DNA from: Giesbergeria sp.
Lineage (GTDB): Bacteria; Pseudomonadota; Gammaproteobacteria; Burkholderiales; Burkholderiaceae_C
DNA: 64,000 nucleotides
Assembly (NCBI RefSeq): GCF_028686475.1
Contig: NZ_JAQUCA010000003.1
Coordinates: 62,001 to 126,000, forward strand
Direction of reading: 5' to 3'
The position numbers and the translations under genes are program-made. The notes beneath the pieces are model-generated. The model was not told the origin of the DNA, searched no databases, and was given only the letters and a program-made list of their open reading frames with translations. Positions 25,567-36,756 of the stretch are shown here, piece after piece; the stretch's first letter is position 1; the number at the start of each line of letters is the position of its first letter.

Positions 25567-28500
25567 GGACACCTGTTAAAACGTGGATGGCAAACGCATA
25601 CGCCTGCGTTGCTTTGAGAAATAGCATAGCATCGTAGCGTGCTGGGTAAACGCTCAACGTAACAAAAGGTATTGGGATGAAAGGCCGCCAGCTCAATGCC
25701 ATCCTTGCCCAACTGCTCTAGCATCGGGTTGAGTTCTTGGGTTTTGAAGTCCTGCATTTCCTTGGCACTGCGTCGGTAGAACAGTTCCTCACGCTGGCGC
25801 ACGTTCAGGTCGTCTGCCAACTGCCCGTTGCTGGCCTCAATGGCTTGTTGCACCCGCTTGGTGTCGATGTGGTGGTCTTGGATATTGTAGGCGGCTTCAT
25901 CCCAGCGGCCTGTCTCTGGGGATTGCCATGTGGCTGGGGTTGGCTCGGCGCGGTCTTGGGAGGCTTGCCATTGGGGGGCACGGCTGAAGCGAATGTCGGG
26001 GTTGGCCTGTGTATCCAGCGACAACAGCCGGTGCAATTCGCGCGCCACTTCGGCAGAATGGGCCTTGCCTTGTTTAATCTGATTTGCTACATTGGAGCTG
26101 TCTCCTGAATTTGTTGCGCTGCCCAGTTCGGATGCTTTTGCATCAACAGCAGATACGCTCGGATTCAGGAGATTTTCTTTGAGCGCAACGCTATGAAGGT
26201 ACATGCGCTGCGTGTTCTGGTCGTGATGCACCAGCACTGTGACGATATTGCTCTTGCCAGAAATCTGCACCGGCGCAGAAATGTAGAAGCTATCTTTGCG
26301 CCCATGTGATGTTTGCAACACCAATGCACCCCGCTCAATAACATCCTTCACAGCAGCAAAAGCAATCTTCTTGGCTGCGTTCGCTCCGCCATGCGCCATT
26401 GAATCGCGTGCCGATTGCTCATTGAGCGTCACTTCGCCAATCACCGGATTAACGGCTTTGCCACCCTGACGAGCAAACAAATCTGCCGCCCACCGGGCAA
26501 CATCGGCATACCCGCCAGCAGGTGCATCTGCCAAATCCAAAACAGCAACTGGCTTACCTTGCAATATCTGCGCTTTCTGGATGTCGTTGTTTCCAGATAC
26601 GCTGAACTTCACCCCACCCCCCACGCCCTCACGCGCCATGCTCTTGGCGTTAGCCCGTGCCACAGCAGCAATGTCGGCCACGGTCAGGCTATCTGCGCCC
26701 ACAATGCCCTTCTTGTGCAGCCACGCCTTCACGGCGGCCAGCAGGTCTTGTAGCCAGCGTTTTACCGAAGCCGGTGCTTTGGCGCGGTCGTTCTCGTAGG
26801 CTTCCACCAGATAGGCGGCCACTTCTTCTGCGCTGGTTTCGCCAGCAGCATCTAACTTGGCCTGCACCGCCCGCATAAACGGGTCGGCCTTCTGTGCCTT
26901 GAGCATCAGCGCGGCGCGGTTGAACAGCGCTTTCATGCTGCCATCGGCGGCCATGTGGATGCCCACTTCGTGCATCAGCACGCCGGGGGCTGCTTCGGCA
27001 GTCAGGTTGTCGGCAATCAGGAAAGACTGGCCGGTTTGCGGGTCAAAGAAGCCTTGTACTGCGCCGTTGGAGCGCTTCACATCCAAGCCCGTGCCGCCCT
27101 GCATGGCAGCGGACAGGCTGCGCTTAATCTGCGCCACATCCCCGCCCGTCTTTTGGGCGCGGGCCTGCGCTGCGGCCTCTATGGCCTGTGCTTCGGTCTG
27201 GGCCAGCGTTACCAGCCCCTTGGATTCCAACTGGCCTAGCAGCTTGCCGTAGGCTTGGGTGATGGCGGTGCGGATGGTGGCAGCAGGGGTGCGGGGGGCT
27301 TGCTGGGTGGCACTCGGCGCTGCATTGGCGGGCATGGGTGCGCCAACAATATCCTTGCCATTGAAAGTGACGATTGTGTCGCTATCGGTCACGTCTACGG
27401 TTTGACTAGGGGCAGTGGCGTGGCGCTGTGCGTCGGTCAGTTTCTGGCGCGTCTGGGTGTTGCGGGCTTCTACTTCGCCATGAAGGCGGGAATACTCGTT
27501 TAGTTTAAGTGCCTCTATTCTCGCTACTACTCCCCGCGCATACTGAACCACATCATCGCCAAGCGCCTCGTGCAGCTCCGTGGAGTTGATGATGGCCCTT
27601 GCCTCAGACAATTCTTTTTTCTCTTGACTCATCAATATCCCAAGTGACGAGCCACCAGTCGCAAAGCCCTCGACATTTTGAATGCCGTGCTGTATTTCGT
27701 GCAGCAGCGTGGATAGCGCCTCGCGTGCAGCCATGTCGTTACTCAAGGTAATGCGCTGATTGGCCGCGTCAAAACTTCCTTTTTGTCCGCCATTGGGGTT
27801 GGTTTTGATAAATGCCACGCGCATATCTGCCAGCGCTGGGTAGGCAGCAAACAGCGCCGGGTGTTCCAGCAAGTCGGCCAGCGGCATTACCGCGTCGGGA
27901 TAGCGCCCCTCGTTTATCAGTTTGCCCAAGGCTACGCCCTTGTAGCCGATGGCCAGCTTCGCATCCGCATCACTAATCTCAAAGCGCCACTTGCCGTCCT
28001 TACCCTTGTGCCAGCCGGTATCTTGGCGCACTGTCTCGGCATCTTCACCAGCATTTAGACGTTGTTGGGCGCTGGCTAGTGCGTGGGTATCTGCGCTGGC
28101 GGATTGCTGGCCAGCAAAGGAGCGGCGAATGTCGGGGTTTGCGCCGTCGAAGTCGCCGTTGTTGCCTATGGCGGATTTCACTTGGGCGGGGCTAATGGCA
28201 AGGAGTTCATAGATCGACTCTCCCTCGTAGTGGATGATTCCGTCATAGCCTGCCGCAAGAATGCGTTGTTGAATCTCCATTGGAGAGAGTGAGTCGGGCG
28301 CGGACTCACCAAAGATGCGTGGGTCTTGCCTAGCAGCTACGCCCAGTGGGTAGTCCACATTGCGCTCTACGATCACCAGCGGGTTGCGGATCTCTGCGTA
28401 CAGCGGCATAACATTTCCACCGCCCCTGCTGTAGTAGCTATTCGCGTAGATGCTTGCGTGTTTGCCATCGGCAGCCAGATACGTTCCTGCTCCGAGTAAG

Positions 28501-29723
28501 CCCGCCCCCAAGGTGGAATCAAACCTTGACACATCGTTCTTTGTGCCGTGATACACCACCATCGGCTCGCCGGTGTCGGGGTCAACCACCTTGGATACGT
28601 TGTCTGGATTGACACGCTCAAGTTCGCGGCGTATAAAGTCGGAAAGCCCAGCGATAGGGGCGACACTTGAACCGGCTTGCTGGTCAGGACGCTCATAGGA
28701 ATCCTGGGCTTTTTCTTTTGCATCGTGCAACGCAACCGCGTTGTAGTACCACTGGCCGTCAGATTGGTGACGTACCGTAAACGATGCCACCAAGTCTATG
28801 CCATCCACATCCACGCGAGCCAAAAGCGTCGAGTAACCAGCAATATCAGGCCCATCGCCACCGCGTGAAGTATTAGAGCGGGCATAAATGGATGCCGGAA
28901 TCAATGCCTCAATATCCGCCACCACCAGTGATTTTGCTGGGTCGCGTGCCGAACCTCCAGACTTCTTTGCGCCAGCGCGGCCAACGCGAATAGCGCCAAA
29001 GTCTGGATGCTTGATTTCTGTTTTCTCGCGCACCATGCGGTCGAGTTCCACGGCCATCTTTTGGCGCAATCCTTCATGTGAAAGTTCGCGCCATTCACTC
29101 GGGATCCGCACCTGTAGAGGCTTCATTGCATCCAGACGTGCCTGCGCCCTCACCCCCTCCCAGTCCCCAAACCACGCCTTAAAGTTGGGCGTGCGTACCT
29201 GCACCCACTGCCCATAGGTTAGCTTGGTTTTTCCCGCTGCCTTGGCGCGGTCATAGGCTGCACGGCCACCATAGGCGCGTTCGGTCTCTTTGAACTGGCG
29301 TTGGGCGGTGGTGTCGGCAGTGCCCGTGCGGCTGAACTTGGGCGCATCGCTGGCGGCATCTTTGCCTGCATCCTCGGTGGGGCTGGCAGGTGGCGCTGCC
29401 TTTGGCGCTTCGGCCTGCTGCGCCTGCGCCTTCTTCTCGGCGCGAATCTTGGCAATAGCCTCCTTCGTGCCAGTAGGCTGCCCCACCCCACGGCTATCGA
29501 GTTCCGCCTGCAAGCGTTTAACGCTCGCACTGCTGGCTGGCCGCCCCTGCATGGCGCTTTGGATGGCTTCGGTCGAGGCTTTCTTCAGGTTCTCGTTGGC
29601 CACCACTTCGGCAATGTGCAACTCTTGCCCATCTTGGGTGATGTATGCCTCTTTGGTGCTGACCATCGAGTCAATCAGCCGGACTTCCTTGTCGTCTTGC
29701 GACAACTCAAAGCGTTCGCCCAC
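25491..29723 (-). pseudogene. 3' part of a giant phage/plasmid-type polyvalent protein (ART-, zincin- and nuclease-like regions), truncated
   Basis: Open frame of about 1,410 codons, same frame as the fragment upstream and separated from it by one TAG. Regions in order: SAP-like helix pair (SASVKRLQAELDSRGVGQPT), a barnase/RelE-fold-like stretch (YSTLLARVDVDGIDLVASF), an ADP-ribosyltransferase-like region (MVVYHGTKNDVSRFDS, then AGTYLAADGKHASIYANSYY), a zincin-like region with LLHEIQHGIQNVEG, a second with VLMHEVGIHMAADG, a further nuclease-fold-like region (VTVLVHHDQNTQRMYLHSVA) and a C-terminal polyvalent-type segment. Homology-like sequence ends near 25670; the last 60 codons run into the SWIM promoter and gene. 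Such proteins are injected or transferred with phage or conjugative DNA. Domain names are by resemblance. Confidence 0.7.
25623..25650 (-). promoter_or_regulatory. Candidate sigma70 promoter for the SWIM/MoxR operon
   Basis: On the minus strand TTTACC (25645-25650) and TATGCT (25623-25628) are spaced by 16 bases, placing a start near 25616, about 50 bases before the SWIM ATG. The -35 is weak. This AT-richer patch lies right at the junction with the polyvalent pseudogene. Confidence 0.35.
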
Positions 29724-29777
29724 CTGCTTTTCTGCAAGGCTGCGGGCTAGGGACTTGGTGGGGGCGGCGGCTTTGGG

Positions 29778-31748
29778 CTACTGAGAATCACTCCACATTC
29801 CAGCGGCTTGCAGTTTTGCCTTTGCTTGCTCCCACTGGTGGTATGGCACATCTGTCATCCAGTACGCGCCTGCACGACGCGCCTTGCCTCCAAGCACTTC
29901 AGCCACTTGTGATGGCGTAAACTCACTGCCGCTTGCGTTTCGGAATTCGTAAAATGCCCCAGATTTTTTCCATCCGGCTGGCAGATAGTCTGGCGCTGCT
30001 TCGGCTGCGTTTTGTTCTGCAACCGCTGCACTATCGACACCATTGCTAGAAACTGCAATGCCCTCGGCTTGAGCGCGTTTGCGATAATTTGTCCAGACTT
30101 GCAGCGGATTTCTATCAGGTGGAATCGGATAAAGCAATCCATTCATGGACTCCGAGTTCAATGGCCGCCATTCTGCAAAAGCGTCCTGCACCGCCTGACT
30201 GGCACTGGCCTTTGGCGCAAACGGTCTAACACTACGCATCTCACTGGAATGGGCGCGCAAGAAGTCCTCTAGCTGCTCAAGCCGGTTTGTCTTTTGCTCA
30301 ACTTCTGCATTGCGTTTCGCAACATAGCCGTCGTACCAAGTTTTGAAGTCCGAGTAATTATTGGCAATGGCTACCCGTGCAACTTGGGTGTCGAGTATTG
30401 GGTTGTCCACCTTGCCCGTGTAGCGCGCGGTGTCGAGGCTGCCATCTTCTACCTCTTGTTTGGTTTTGCTCTTGGTGGCAGAATCGAATTGCCCCGACTG
30501 GCCAGAGAATCCACTGGCCCCATCAACAACCCTACCGGTATGCTTCTGGTTGTTGTCGGGGTTTTTGCTTTTTGTGAACTTCCCGAAGTCGTCCGGATAG
30601 GCTGTAACAAGCCAAGTCTTTCCCTTGCCATCCCAATCTAAGCGGATTACGGCCACGCTGGGCGGGGTGTCTGCACGACGCACCAAGTAAGTTCTTGGCA
30701 ATCCGCCCTCATCTTTTACCAACTCGCCTGTTTTTAATATCTCAGGGATTCGGTTTACCCACTCCATCCCGCGCTTATTGGCGATGTGCAGCAACCCCAT
30801 GTTGTTGTCGCCATACACAAACCCAATCTTCCCCAGCTCAGGATGAGTGAATGCGTCAGTCACTTCGCCGCGCTTTTCCTGCATCAGCTTGGCAATCGCG
30901 CCTTCGGGGTTGTTTTCAAAGCCCTCAAAGATGGGGCCAAACGGGCCGGACTTGGTCGCTTCAGGCTCCATTGCCGCATCTAGCAGCAACCCAACTGAAC
31001 CTTGCTGTGCTTGCCAGTCCTTCAGCGCCGCTTTTGCGATGGCTGGCGCAATGCGATTGACGGCCTCTTGGTTTTCTACCGGCTTGAAATATGCCACCAC
31101 TTCGCCGTCAGGCGTTCTGCCGGTGTCGTAATTCATCGCTTCAATGACAGAACTGAACTCGCCGTTTGCATGTTTCACCACAGACACGCGCCAGGCATAC
31201 ACCATCGGCTTTGGCTCTAAACCCAATACGTTTGCATCGTTTTTTGTGATTTTGGTGTTGGTCGTGATAACCCGTGAGGAAACAACTTCTGCATTTCCCG
31301 CGCTGAACGGCTGGCTTGACCGATATGGAATATCGCCAAAAAACGGAATGGAAACTGTGAACTTTTCGCCAAACTTGGCTTGTGGCGGCTGGGCTTTCGC
31401 GCTGGCTTCTGCCTGCTTTTTGGCTTGTGCGTTAGCCCGTGCTGCGGCAATGCCTTCTTGCAGATTGGTGGGCTTGCCACCGGCTGGCGATGGGGGTAAA
31501 CTGTTAGCAGAGGGCGCTAAAACGTCGTCGCGGGCACTAGATGCAGGTTCCGGGTAGTTCGGGACAGCGGCGGGATTAGCGCCCTTATTCTTTTCCCACC
31601 ATGCGTCTAGTGATTTTTCTGTTCCACGGAAGTACGTCACAAGGTTTAGTTTCTTGCGCCCCTTGCTGCCGCCTGCTGCGAAGTCGTAAACCGCGCCATA
31701 GCCAGACCCATCCTCCTGCGTGTTCTTGCGAACCACAATCCGGGTCAT
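29778..31748 (-). pseudogene. Middle part of the polyvalent protein gene, ending at an in-frame amber codon
   Basis: 656 codons from ATG 31748, but coding-like sequence in this frame extends upstream of that ATG to about 31860 (HPDLTLTDWARLPE precedes it), so the ATG is probably not a true start. It begins with a MuF-tail/barnase-like segment (GKGRKK... is not conserved; VYDFAAGGSKGRKKLNLVTY is), then a region with DAFTHPELGKIGFVYGDN and VNRIPEILKTGELV typical of phage nuclease-fold domains, and ends AAGMWSDSQ. The TAG at 29778-29780 is followed without frame change by the 1,410-codon fragment. Base composition is lower in G+C than neighbours. Confidence 0.7.
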
Positions 31749-31848
31749 GTTCTGATTCTGCCCGGGCTTCCCAAGACTGGCATCATCAAAGGTATTCGTT
31801 ACCTCTGGTAGCCTAGCCCAGTCTGTCAGTGTAAGGTCAGGATGGCGC

Positions 31849-32492
31849 TTATTGCTCTGACATTCCAGCCTTGTCGGACTTTCTCATAGAAAGCAGACGC
31901 TGGAACTCAGCCTCGCTGCCATCGGCATTGAATCGCTCAAGCGCCATCGCATCGGCAGGAATCTTGTCGCGTAACTTTTGAGTCGCCTTTCCAAGAAAAA
32001 GCTTGTTCGCTTTGCGTTTTGTAATTGCGGGCTTGTTGCCCTCATTCGTGAGGGCAACATCAGGCATGGCGTTAGTGCGACCCTGCGCCGCCAGCACCGG
32101 GGCCAGCTTGTCGGCAATGGCTGTGGGCATCTCCTCGATGCTGCCAGTGGCCAGCGCCTTGGTGGTCTGGGGCTTGTTCAGGCCAGCGGCTTGGGCGGTT
32201 TGTTGGCACGCGCCCTGCAATCGCCTGCTCGGTGGGGTTAGAGTCGCTGCCCAAGGCGGCAAAGAGTTGCTCGCGTGATAGGGTGGGAGTCGGCTCTAGC
32301 AGGCCGCCTTGGTACTGGTTTTCTTCGGCAATGCGGGCCTGCTGCAAGGCCAATTGCCCCCAGCGGCGCAAGCCTTCGGCCATGCGCTTAGGTGAGCGGA
32401 TATTCATGCGCCATGAACTCGGCTACCGGGTAGGCTTCCAGGTTCAAGTTCATGTCGTAGTTTTTCACTACATCCGCCAGCTTGAACACCAT
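31849..32492 (-). pseudogene. 5' fragments of the polyvalent protein gene in three frames
   Basis: ATG 32492 (AGGGA five bases upstream) starts MVFKLADVVKNYDMNLNL and stops after 34 codons at 32388. Coding-like sequence continues in a second frame (NIRSPKRMAEGLRRWGQ to about 32210), then in a third (AAGLNKPQTTKALATGSIEE to the TAA at 31849), and then returns to the first frame upstream of 31748. At least three frameshifts within 650 bases mark this as decay. Only 27 bases separate it from the divergent SDR gene. Confidence 0.65.
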
Positions 32493-32519
32493 TTTTTCCC
32501 TGAGATTGGATTTTTAGCC

Positions 32520-33410
32520 ATGCGAATTCTCCTCACCGGCTCGACTGGTTTTGTCGGCCAGACCTTGCACGCGGCCCTGACCCAAGCGGGACACAGCGTC
32601 TATGGCGGTATCTCGCCACGCCAAACGCCGCGCAATGCCTTGCAAGTGCCGATGGATTTTGCCCGCGATACCGTGCCCGATTTTTGGCTGCCCCGGCTCG
32701 AAGGCATGGATGCGGTGGTCAATGCGGTGGGCGTGTTGCGCGACACCCGCGCCCGCCCGATTGAGGCGGTTCATCGCGACACCCCGATAGCCTTGTTTGA
32801 AGCCTGCGCCCAAGCCGGGGTACAACGGGTGGTGCAGGTTTCGGCTTTGGGCATTGATGGTAGTACCACTGCTTATGCCCGCACCAAACGGGCGGCAGAA
32901 GAGCGCCTGTGGGCCTTGGCAGCCCAGCACAAACTGCGCCCCGCCATTTTGCGCCCCAGCGTGGTGTTTGGCCGAGGGGGTGACAGCACGGCCCTGTTCA
33001 TGAATTTAGCCCGCTTGCCCGCCGTGCTGCTGCCAGGGCCGGTGTTGGATGCACGGGTGCAGCCGGTCTCGGTACACGATGTGGCCGCAGCCGTGGTGGC
33101 TTTGTTGGGCGCACCCCAGCAAAGCGCTTGCATGGTGGAGTGCGTTGGCCCCGAATCCCTCACGATGGGCCAGTTGATTGCCAACTTGCGCCAACAATTG
33201 GGCCACGGCTCTGCCTGGGTATTGCGTATGCCGCCGTGGCTGACCAGCCTAAGCGCACGCGTGGGTGATGCGGTACCCCCATCCCCTTGGTGCAGTGAAA
33301 CCTTGGCCATGTTGGGCACCGATAACGTGGGCGACCCAGCCGACTTAGCCCGCTTGTTAGGCCGCCCCGCCGTGCATTACCGCCAATTGGTAGCTACGGC
33401 TTGGCGCTAA
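32520..33410 (+). CDS. SDR-family NAD(P)-binding epimerase/dehydratase-like protein (NDUFA9-like)
   Basis: 296 residues. N-terminal Rossmann motif LLTGSTGFVGQTL, then VVNAVGVLRD and a Tyr/Lys pair (AYARTKRAAEERL) in the extended/atypical SDR arrangement; the Ser/Tyr context SALGIDGSTTAYARTK fits. Proteins of this class resemble the complex I NDUFA9 subunit and often have no known substrate. ATG 32520 is chosen because the Rossmann fold begins at once. Its promoter must lie in the polyvalent pseudogene remnant, as only 27 noncoding bases are upstream. Converges on polA. Confidence 0.85.
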   Translation: MRILLTGSTGFVGQTLHAALTQAGHSVYGGISPRQTPRNALQVPMDFARDTVPDFWLPRLEGMDAVVNAVGVLRDTRARPIEAVHRDTPIALFEACAQAGVQRVVQVSALGIDGSTTAYARTKRAAEERLWALAAQHKLRPAILRPSVVFGRGGDSTALFMNLARLPAVLLPGPVLDARVQPVSVHDVAAAVVALLGAPQQSACMVECVGPESLTMGQLIANLRQQLGHGSAWVLRMPPWLTSLSARVGDAVPPSPWCSETLAMLGTDNVGDPADLARLLGRPAVHYRQLVATAWR

Positions 33411-33428
33411 GCACAAGAGGGGGCGCTC

Positions 33429-36299
33429 TCAGTGCGCCTGCTCCCAATTCGGGCCGATGCCCACTTCGGCCAGCAAGGGCACGCGCAAGCTGGCCACTTC
33501 GGCCATCAGGCGTGGTACGTGCTGGCGCAACCAGTCCACCTCGGACTCGGGCAGTTCAAACACCAGTTCATCATGCACCTGCATTATCATTTTGATACTG
33601 GGCTTTTCAGCTTCTAGCACTTTTTGTACGGCCACCATCGCCATTTTGATGAGGTCTGCCGCCGTGCCTTGCATGGGCGCATTGATGGCAGCGCGTTCGG
33701 CAGCGGCGCGGCGTGGCCCGTTGGGCGAGTTGATTTCGGGCAGCATCAGGCGGCGGCCAAACACGGTTTCGACATAGCCCATCGCTTTGGCTTGGGCTTT
33801 GGTCTCGTCCATGTACTGCTTCACGCCGGGGTAGCGTTCAAAGTAACGCTGAATGTAGTTTTTGGCTGCTGCCTGCTCAATGCCCAAATTGCGCGCCAAG
33901 CCAAAGCCACTCATGCCATAAATCAGGCCAAAGTTGATTACCTTGGCATAGCGGCGCTGCTCTTGCGTTACTTCATGCACGCCCACGCCAAACACCTCGG
34001 CGGCTGTGGCCCGGTGTACGTCCAAGCCATGCTGAAAGGCGTGCAGCAGCGCATGGTCGCCGCTCAGGTGCGCCATGATGCGTAATTCAATTTGGCTGTA
34101 ATCGGCACTGGCAATCACGCAACCGGGGGCGGCAATAAAGGCTTCGCGCACACGCCGCCCTTCTGGGGTGCGAATAGGAATATTTTGCAGATTAGGCTCA
34201 TTGCTGGACAAGCGCCCGGTCACGGCCACTGCTTGGGCGTAATGGGTATGCACGCGCCCGGTACGCGGGTGCGCCAAAGCGGCCAGTTTGTCGGTGTAGG
34301 TGCCCTTGAGCTTGCTTAAAGAGCGGTGCTGCAAAATGCAGGCCGCAATCGGGTGCTCAGGGGCCAGTTTTTCTAGCACTTCTTCATCGGTGCTGCGTGC
34401 GCCAGTGGCCGTTTTTTTCACTACCGGCATGTTCAGGGTGTCGAAGAAAATCTCACCCAGTTGTTTCGGGCTGCTTAGATTAAAGGGTTGCCCGGCCAAG
34501 GTGTAGGCTTCTTGCTCCAATTCAACAATCCGCTGGCCCAATTGCTGGCTTTGCTGTGCCAGCAGGGGGGCATCAATCAGCACACCGTGGCGTTCTATTT
34601 GGAATAGCACTTCACTGCTGGCAATTTCTAATGCGTAAATGGCGCACAGGCGCTCATGCGCGGCCAACAAGGGCCACAGCGTTTGGTGGACTTCTAAGGT
34701 TTGGTCGGCATCTTCGCAGGCATAAGCGGCGGCTTTCTCCACCGGCACTTGGGCAAACGGAATCTGGTGTACGCCTTTGCCGCACAGGTCTTCATAGCTG
34801 ATGCCACTGCGACCCAGATGGCGTTCGGCCAAGCTGCTCAGGTTGTGCGGTTTATGCACTTCCAAAACATAGCTTTGCAGCATGGTGTCGTGGACATAGC
34901 CACGCACTTCGATACCGTAATTGGCAAACACATGGCGGTCGTATTTGATATGCTGGCCCAGCTTGGCATGGTGGGCATCTTCCAGCCACGGGCGCAGGCG
35001 CTCTAGCACTTCTAACAAGGGCAACTGGGTTGGCACTTCAGGGCCGGTATGGGCCAAGGGGATATAGGCGGCTTGGCCGGGTTGCACACTCAGGCTGATA
35101 CCGACCAACTCGGCCCGCATCGGGTCTAAGGAGGTGGTTTCGGTGTCGATGGCGACCAGTGCGGCAGCTTGGATTTTCGCCAGCCACGCATCAAACGCTT
35201 CCCACGTCACAAGGGTGTCGTAAGCCAAGTTGCGCTGTTCTATGGCTTGCGCCAACTCGGTGGCATTGGGTGGGGCAAATAAATCGCCCTCTAGCGCTTC
35301 ATCGACAGCGTGGCTGGGTTGCACGGGCGGGCTGGGGTTATCTTGGGCAAACAGGTCGCCACTTTCGCCGCGTGCTGGTGCGGCTGGCTTGCTTGGCGCT
35401 TGCGTGGGCATGGCCGGGGCCAGCATCCGGGCCAAGCCTTTAAAGCCGTATTGTTGGTAAAAATCGTACAAGGCGGCACGGTGGGGTTGCTCTAGGCGCA
35501 GTGCCTCTAGTGCGGGTAGGCCGGGCAGCCAAGCGGCCAAATCGCAGTCGGTTTTGATGGTAAGCAGCTGGCGGCCCGTGGGCAGCCAGCCCAAACTGGC
35601 GCGCAGGTTTTGCCCAACCACGCCCTTAATCTCTTCGGCATGGGCGATGATGGCATCGAGCGAACCATATTGCAGCAACCACTTGGCAGCGGTTTTTTCG
35701 CCCACTTTGGGTACGCCGGGCACGTTGTCGGATGTATCACCCACCAGTATCTGAAAATCCACCATCAGCTGGGGGGGTACGCCAAACTCGGCGGTAACAC
35801 CTGCCACATCGCGGCGCTTGCCTTGCTTCATGGTGTCGATGATGGTGACGCGCTCATTCACCAGTTGGCTCAGGTCTTTATCGCCACTGGAAATAATCAC
35901 CTCCATGCCTTGCTGCGCCGCCATGTGGGCCAAGGTGCCCATCACGTCATCGGCTTCTACCCCCGGCACCGTCAGCACGCTCCAGCCCAGCAGGCGCACC
36001 ACCTCATGGATAGGGGCGATTTGGGCGCGCAAATTATCTTTCATTGGCTCGCGCTTGGCCTTGTAGGCCGGATAAATGGCATCACGAAAGGTCGGGCCGG
36101 GCGCATCGAACACACAGGCCGCATAATCGGCAGGATGCTCACGGCGTAAGGCTTGCAACATGCTAATCATGCCGTAAATTGCCCCAGTGGCAGGGCTGTT
36201 GGGGTCCCCCGGCACGGCCCGCAAATCGGGCATGGCATGGAAGGCGCGGTACATGTAGCTGGAACCATCGACCAGCACCAAAGTTTTAGGCTTACTCAT
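33429..36299 (-). CDS. polA: DNA polymerase I
   Basis: 956 residues with all three activities. The 5' nuclease domain has SGDKDLSQLV and LVGDTSDNVPGVPKVGEKTA. The 3'-5' exonuclease retains its metal ligands: VAIDTETTSLDP (Exo I), LGQHIKYDRHVF (Exo II), YACEDADQTLEV (Exo III), so proofreading should be intact. Polymerase motifs A (SADYSQIELRIMAHLSGD), B (RRYAKVINFGLIYGMSGFG) and C (MQVHDELVFELP) are all present. It fills gaps in repair and Okazaki maturation. Divergent from the DUF2782 gene with a 57-base gap. Confidence 0.98.
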   Translation of the reverse strand: MSKPKTLVLVDGSSYMYRAFHAMPDLRAVPGDPNSPATGAIYGMISMLQALRREHPADYAACVFDAPGPTFRDAIYPAYKAKREPMKDNLRAQIAPIHEVVRLLGWSVLTVPGVEADDVMGTLAHMAAQQGMEVIISSGDKDLSQLVNERVTIIDTMKQGKRRDVAGVTAEFGVPPQLMVDFQILVGDTSDNVPGVPKVGEKTAAKWLLQYGSLDAIIAHAEEIKGVVGQNLRASLGWLPTGRQLLTIKTDCDLAAWLPGLPALEALRLEQPHRAALYDFYQQYGFKGLARMLAPAMPTQAPSKPAAPARGESGDLFAQDNPSPPVQPSHAVDEALEGDLFAPPNATELAQAIEQRNLAYDTLVTWEAFDAWLAKIQAAALVAIDTETTSLDPMRAELVGISLSVQPGQAAYIPLAHTGPEVPTQLPLLEVLERLRPWLEDAHHAKLGQHIKYDRHVFANYGIEVRGYVHDTMLQSYVLEVHKPHNLSSLAERHLGRSGISYEDLCGKGVHQIPFAQVPVEKAAAYACEDADQTLEVHQTLWPLLAAHERLCAIYALEIASSEVLFQIERHGVLIDAPLLAQQSQQLGQRIVELEQEAYTLAGQPFNLSSPKQLGEIFFDTLNMPVVKKTATGARSTDEEVLEKLAPEHPIAACILQHRSLSKLKGTYTDKLAALAHPRTGRVHTHYAQAVAVTGRLSSNEPNLQNIPIRTPEGRRVREAFIAAPGCVIASADYSQIELRIMAHLSGDHALLHAFQHGLDVHRATAAEVFGVGVHEVTQEQRRYAKVINFGLIYGMSGFGLARNLGIEQAAAKNYIQRYFERYPGVKQYMDETKAQAKAMGYVETVFGRRLMLPEINSPNGPRRAAAERAAINAPMQGTAADLIKMAMVAVQKVLEAEKPSIKMIMQVHDELVFELPESEVDWLRQHVPRLMAEVASLRVPLLAEVGIGPNWEQAH

Positions 36300-36344
36300 G
36301 GGCCTGATTGTGCATGGCCGCGCTGGCGCGGTACAGGGGCCGCC

Positions 36345-36350
36345 TACAAT
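36345..36350 (+). promoter_or_regulatory. Candidate -10 element, leaderless start of the DUF2782 gene
   Basis: TACAAT at 36345-36350 ends six bases before the ATG at 36357, placing the start of transcription on the start codon. No Shine-Dalgarno is visible and the -35 is weak. Same geometry as serS. Confidence 0.35.
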
Positions 36351-36356
36351 CGCGCC

Positions 36357-36680
36357 ATGCGCGCTGTTACCCCCCTCTTGCTACTGGCCTTGGCTGCCAG
36401 CCCGGCCTTGGCCCAAACCCCTGCTCCTGCTACCGACCGCCCAGCGGCTGCGCCGAAACGGCAGGTAGAACAACGCACCGAGCGTATCCATATCGAAGAC
36501 GCTGGCAGCAGCGTCGATGAGTTACGCATTGGCGGCCAAACGCAAAACATCACGGTACAACCCAAAGTCGGTGATTTGCCCCCTTACGAAGTGCAACACT
36601 CTGACGGGGTACGCAACCGCCCACGCAGTGGGGCCGAAACCAACACCGGCACCCGCGTTTGGAACCTCAAGCAGTTCTAA
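36357..36680 (+). CDS. Exported DUF2782 family protein
   Basis: 107 residues with a signal peptide (RAVTPLLLLALAASPALAQ). The mature part contains RTERIHIEDAGSSVDELRIG, QNITVQPK and YEVQHSDGVRNRP, the short beta-rich core of DUF2782. Members sit between polA and thrB in many betaproteobacteria, as here. Function unknown; periplasmic location predicted. Confidence 0.82.
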   Translation: MRAVTPLLLLALAASPALAQTPAPATDRPAAAPKRQVEQRTERIHIEDAGSSVDELRIGGQTQNITVQPKVGDLPPYEVQHSDGVRNRPRSGAETNTGTRVWNLKQF

Positions 36681-36756
36681 GCCACAGCTGAAGCTGGCGG
36701 CACTGGCTGCTGCAAATTCCGTTTTTTCTCGTCCGTTTTTTCTGGTCTGTTGAGCG

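Noticed and set aside
33420-33445. GGCGC/GCGCC hairpin between the SDR gene and polA as a terminator
   Set aside because: Only five base pairs and no T-run.
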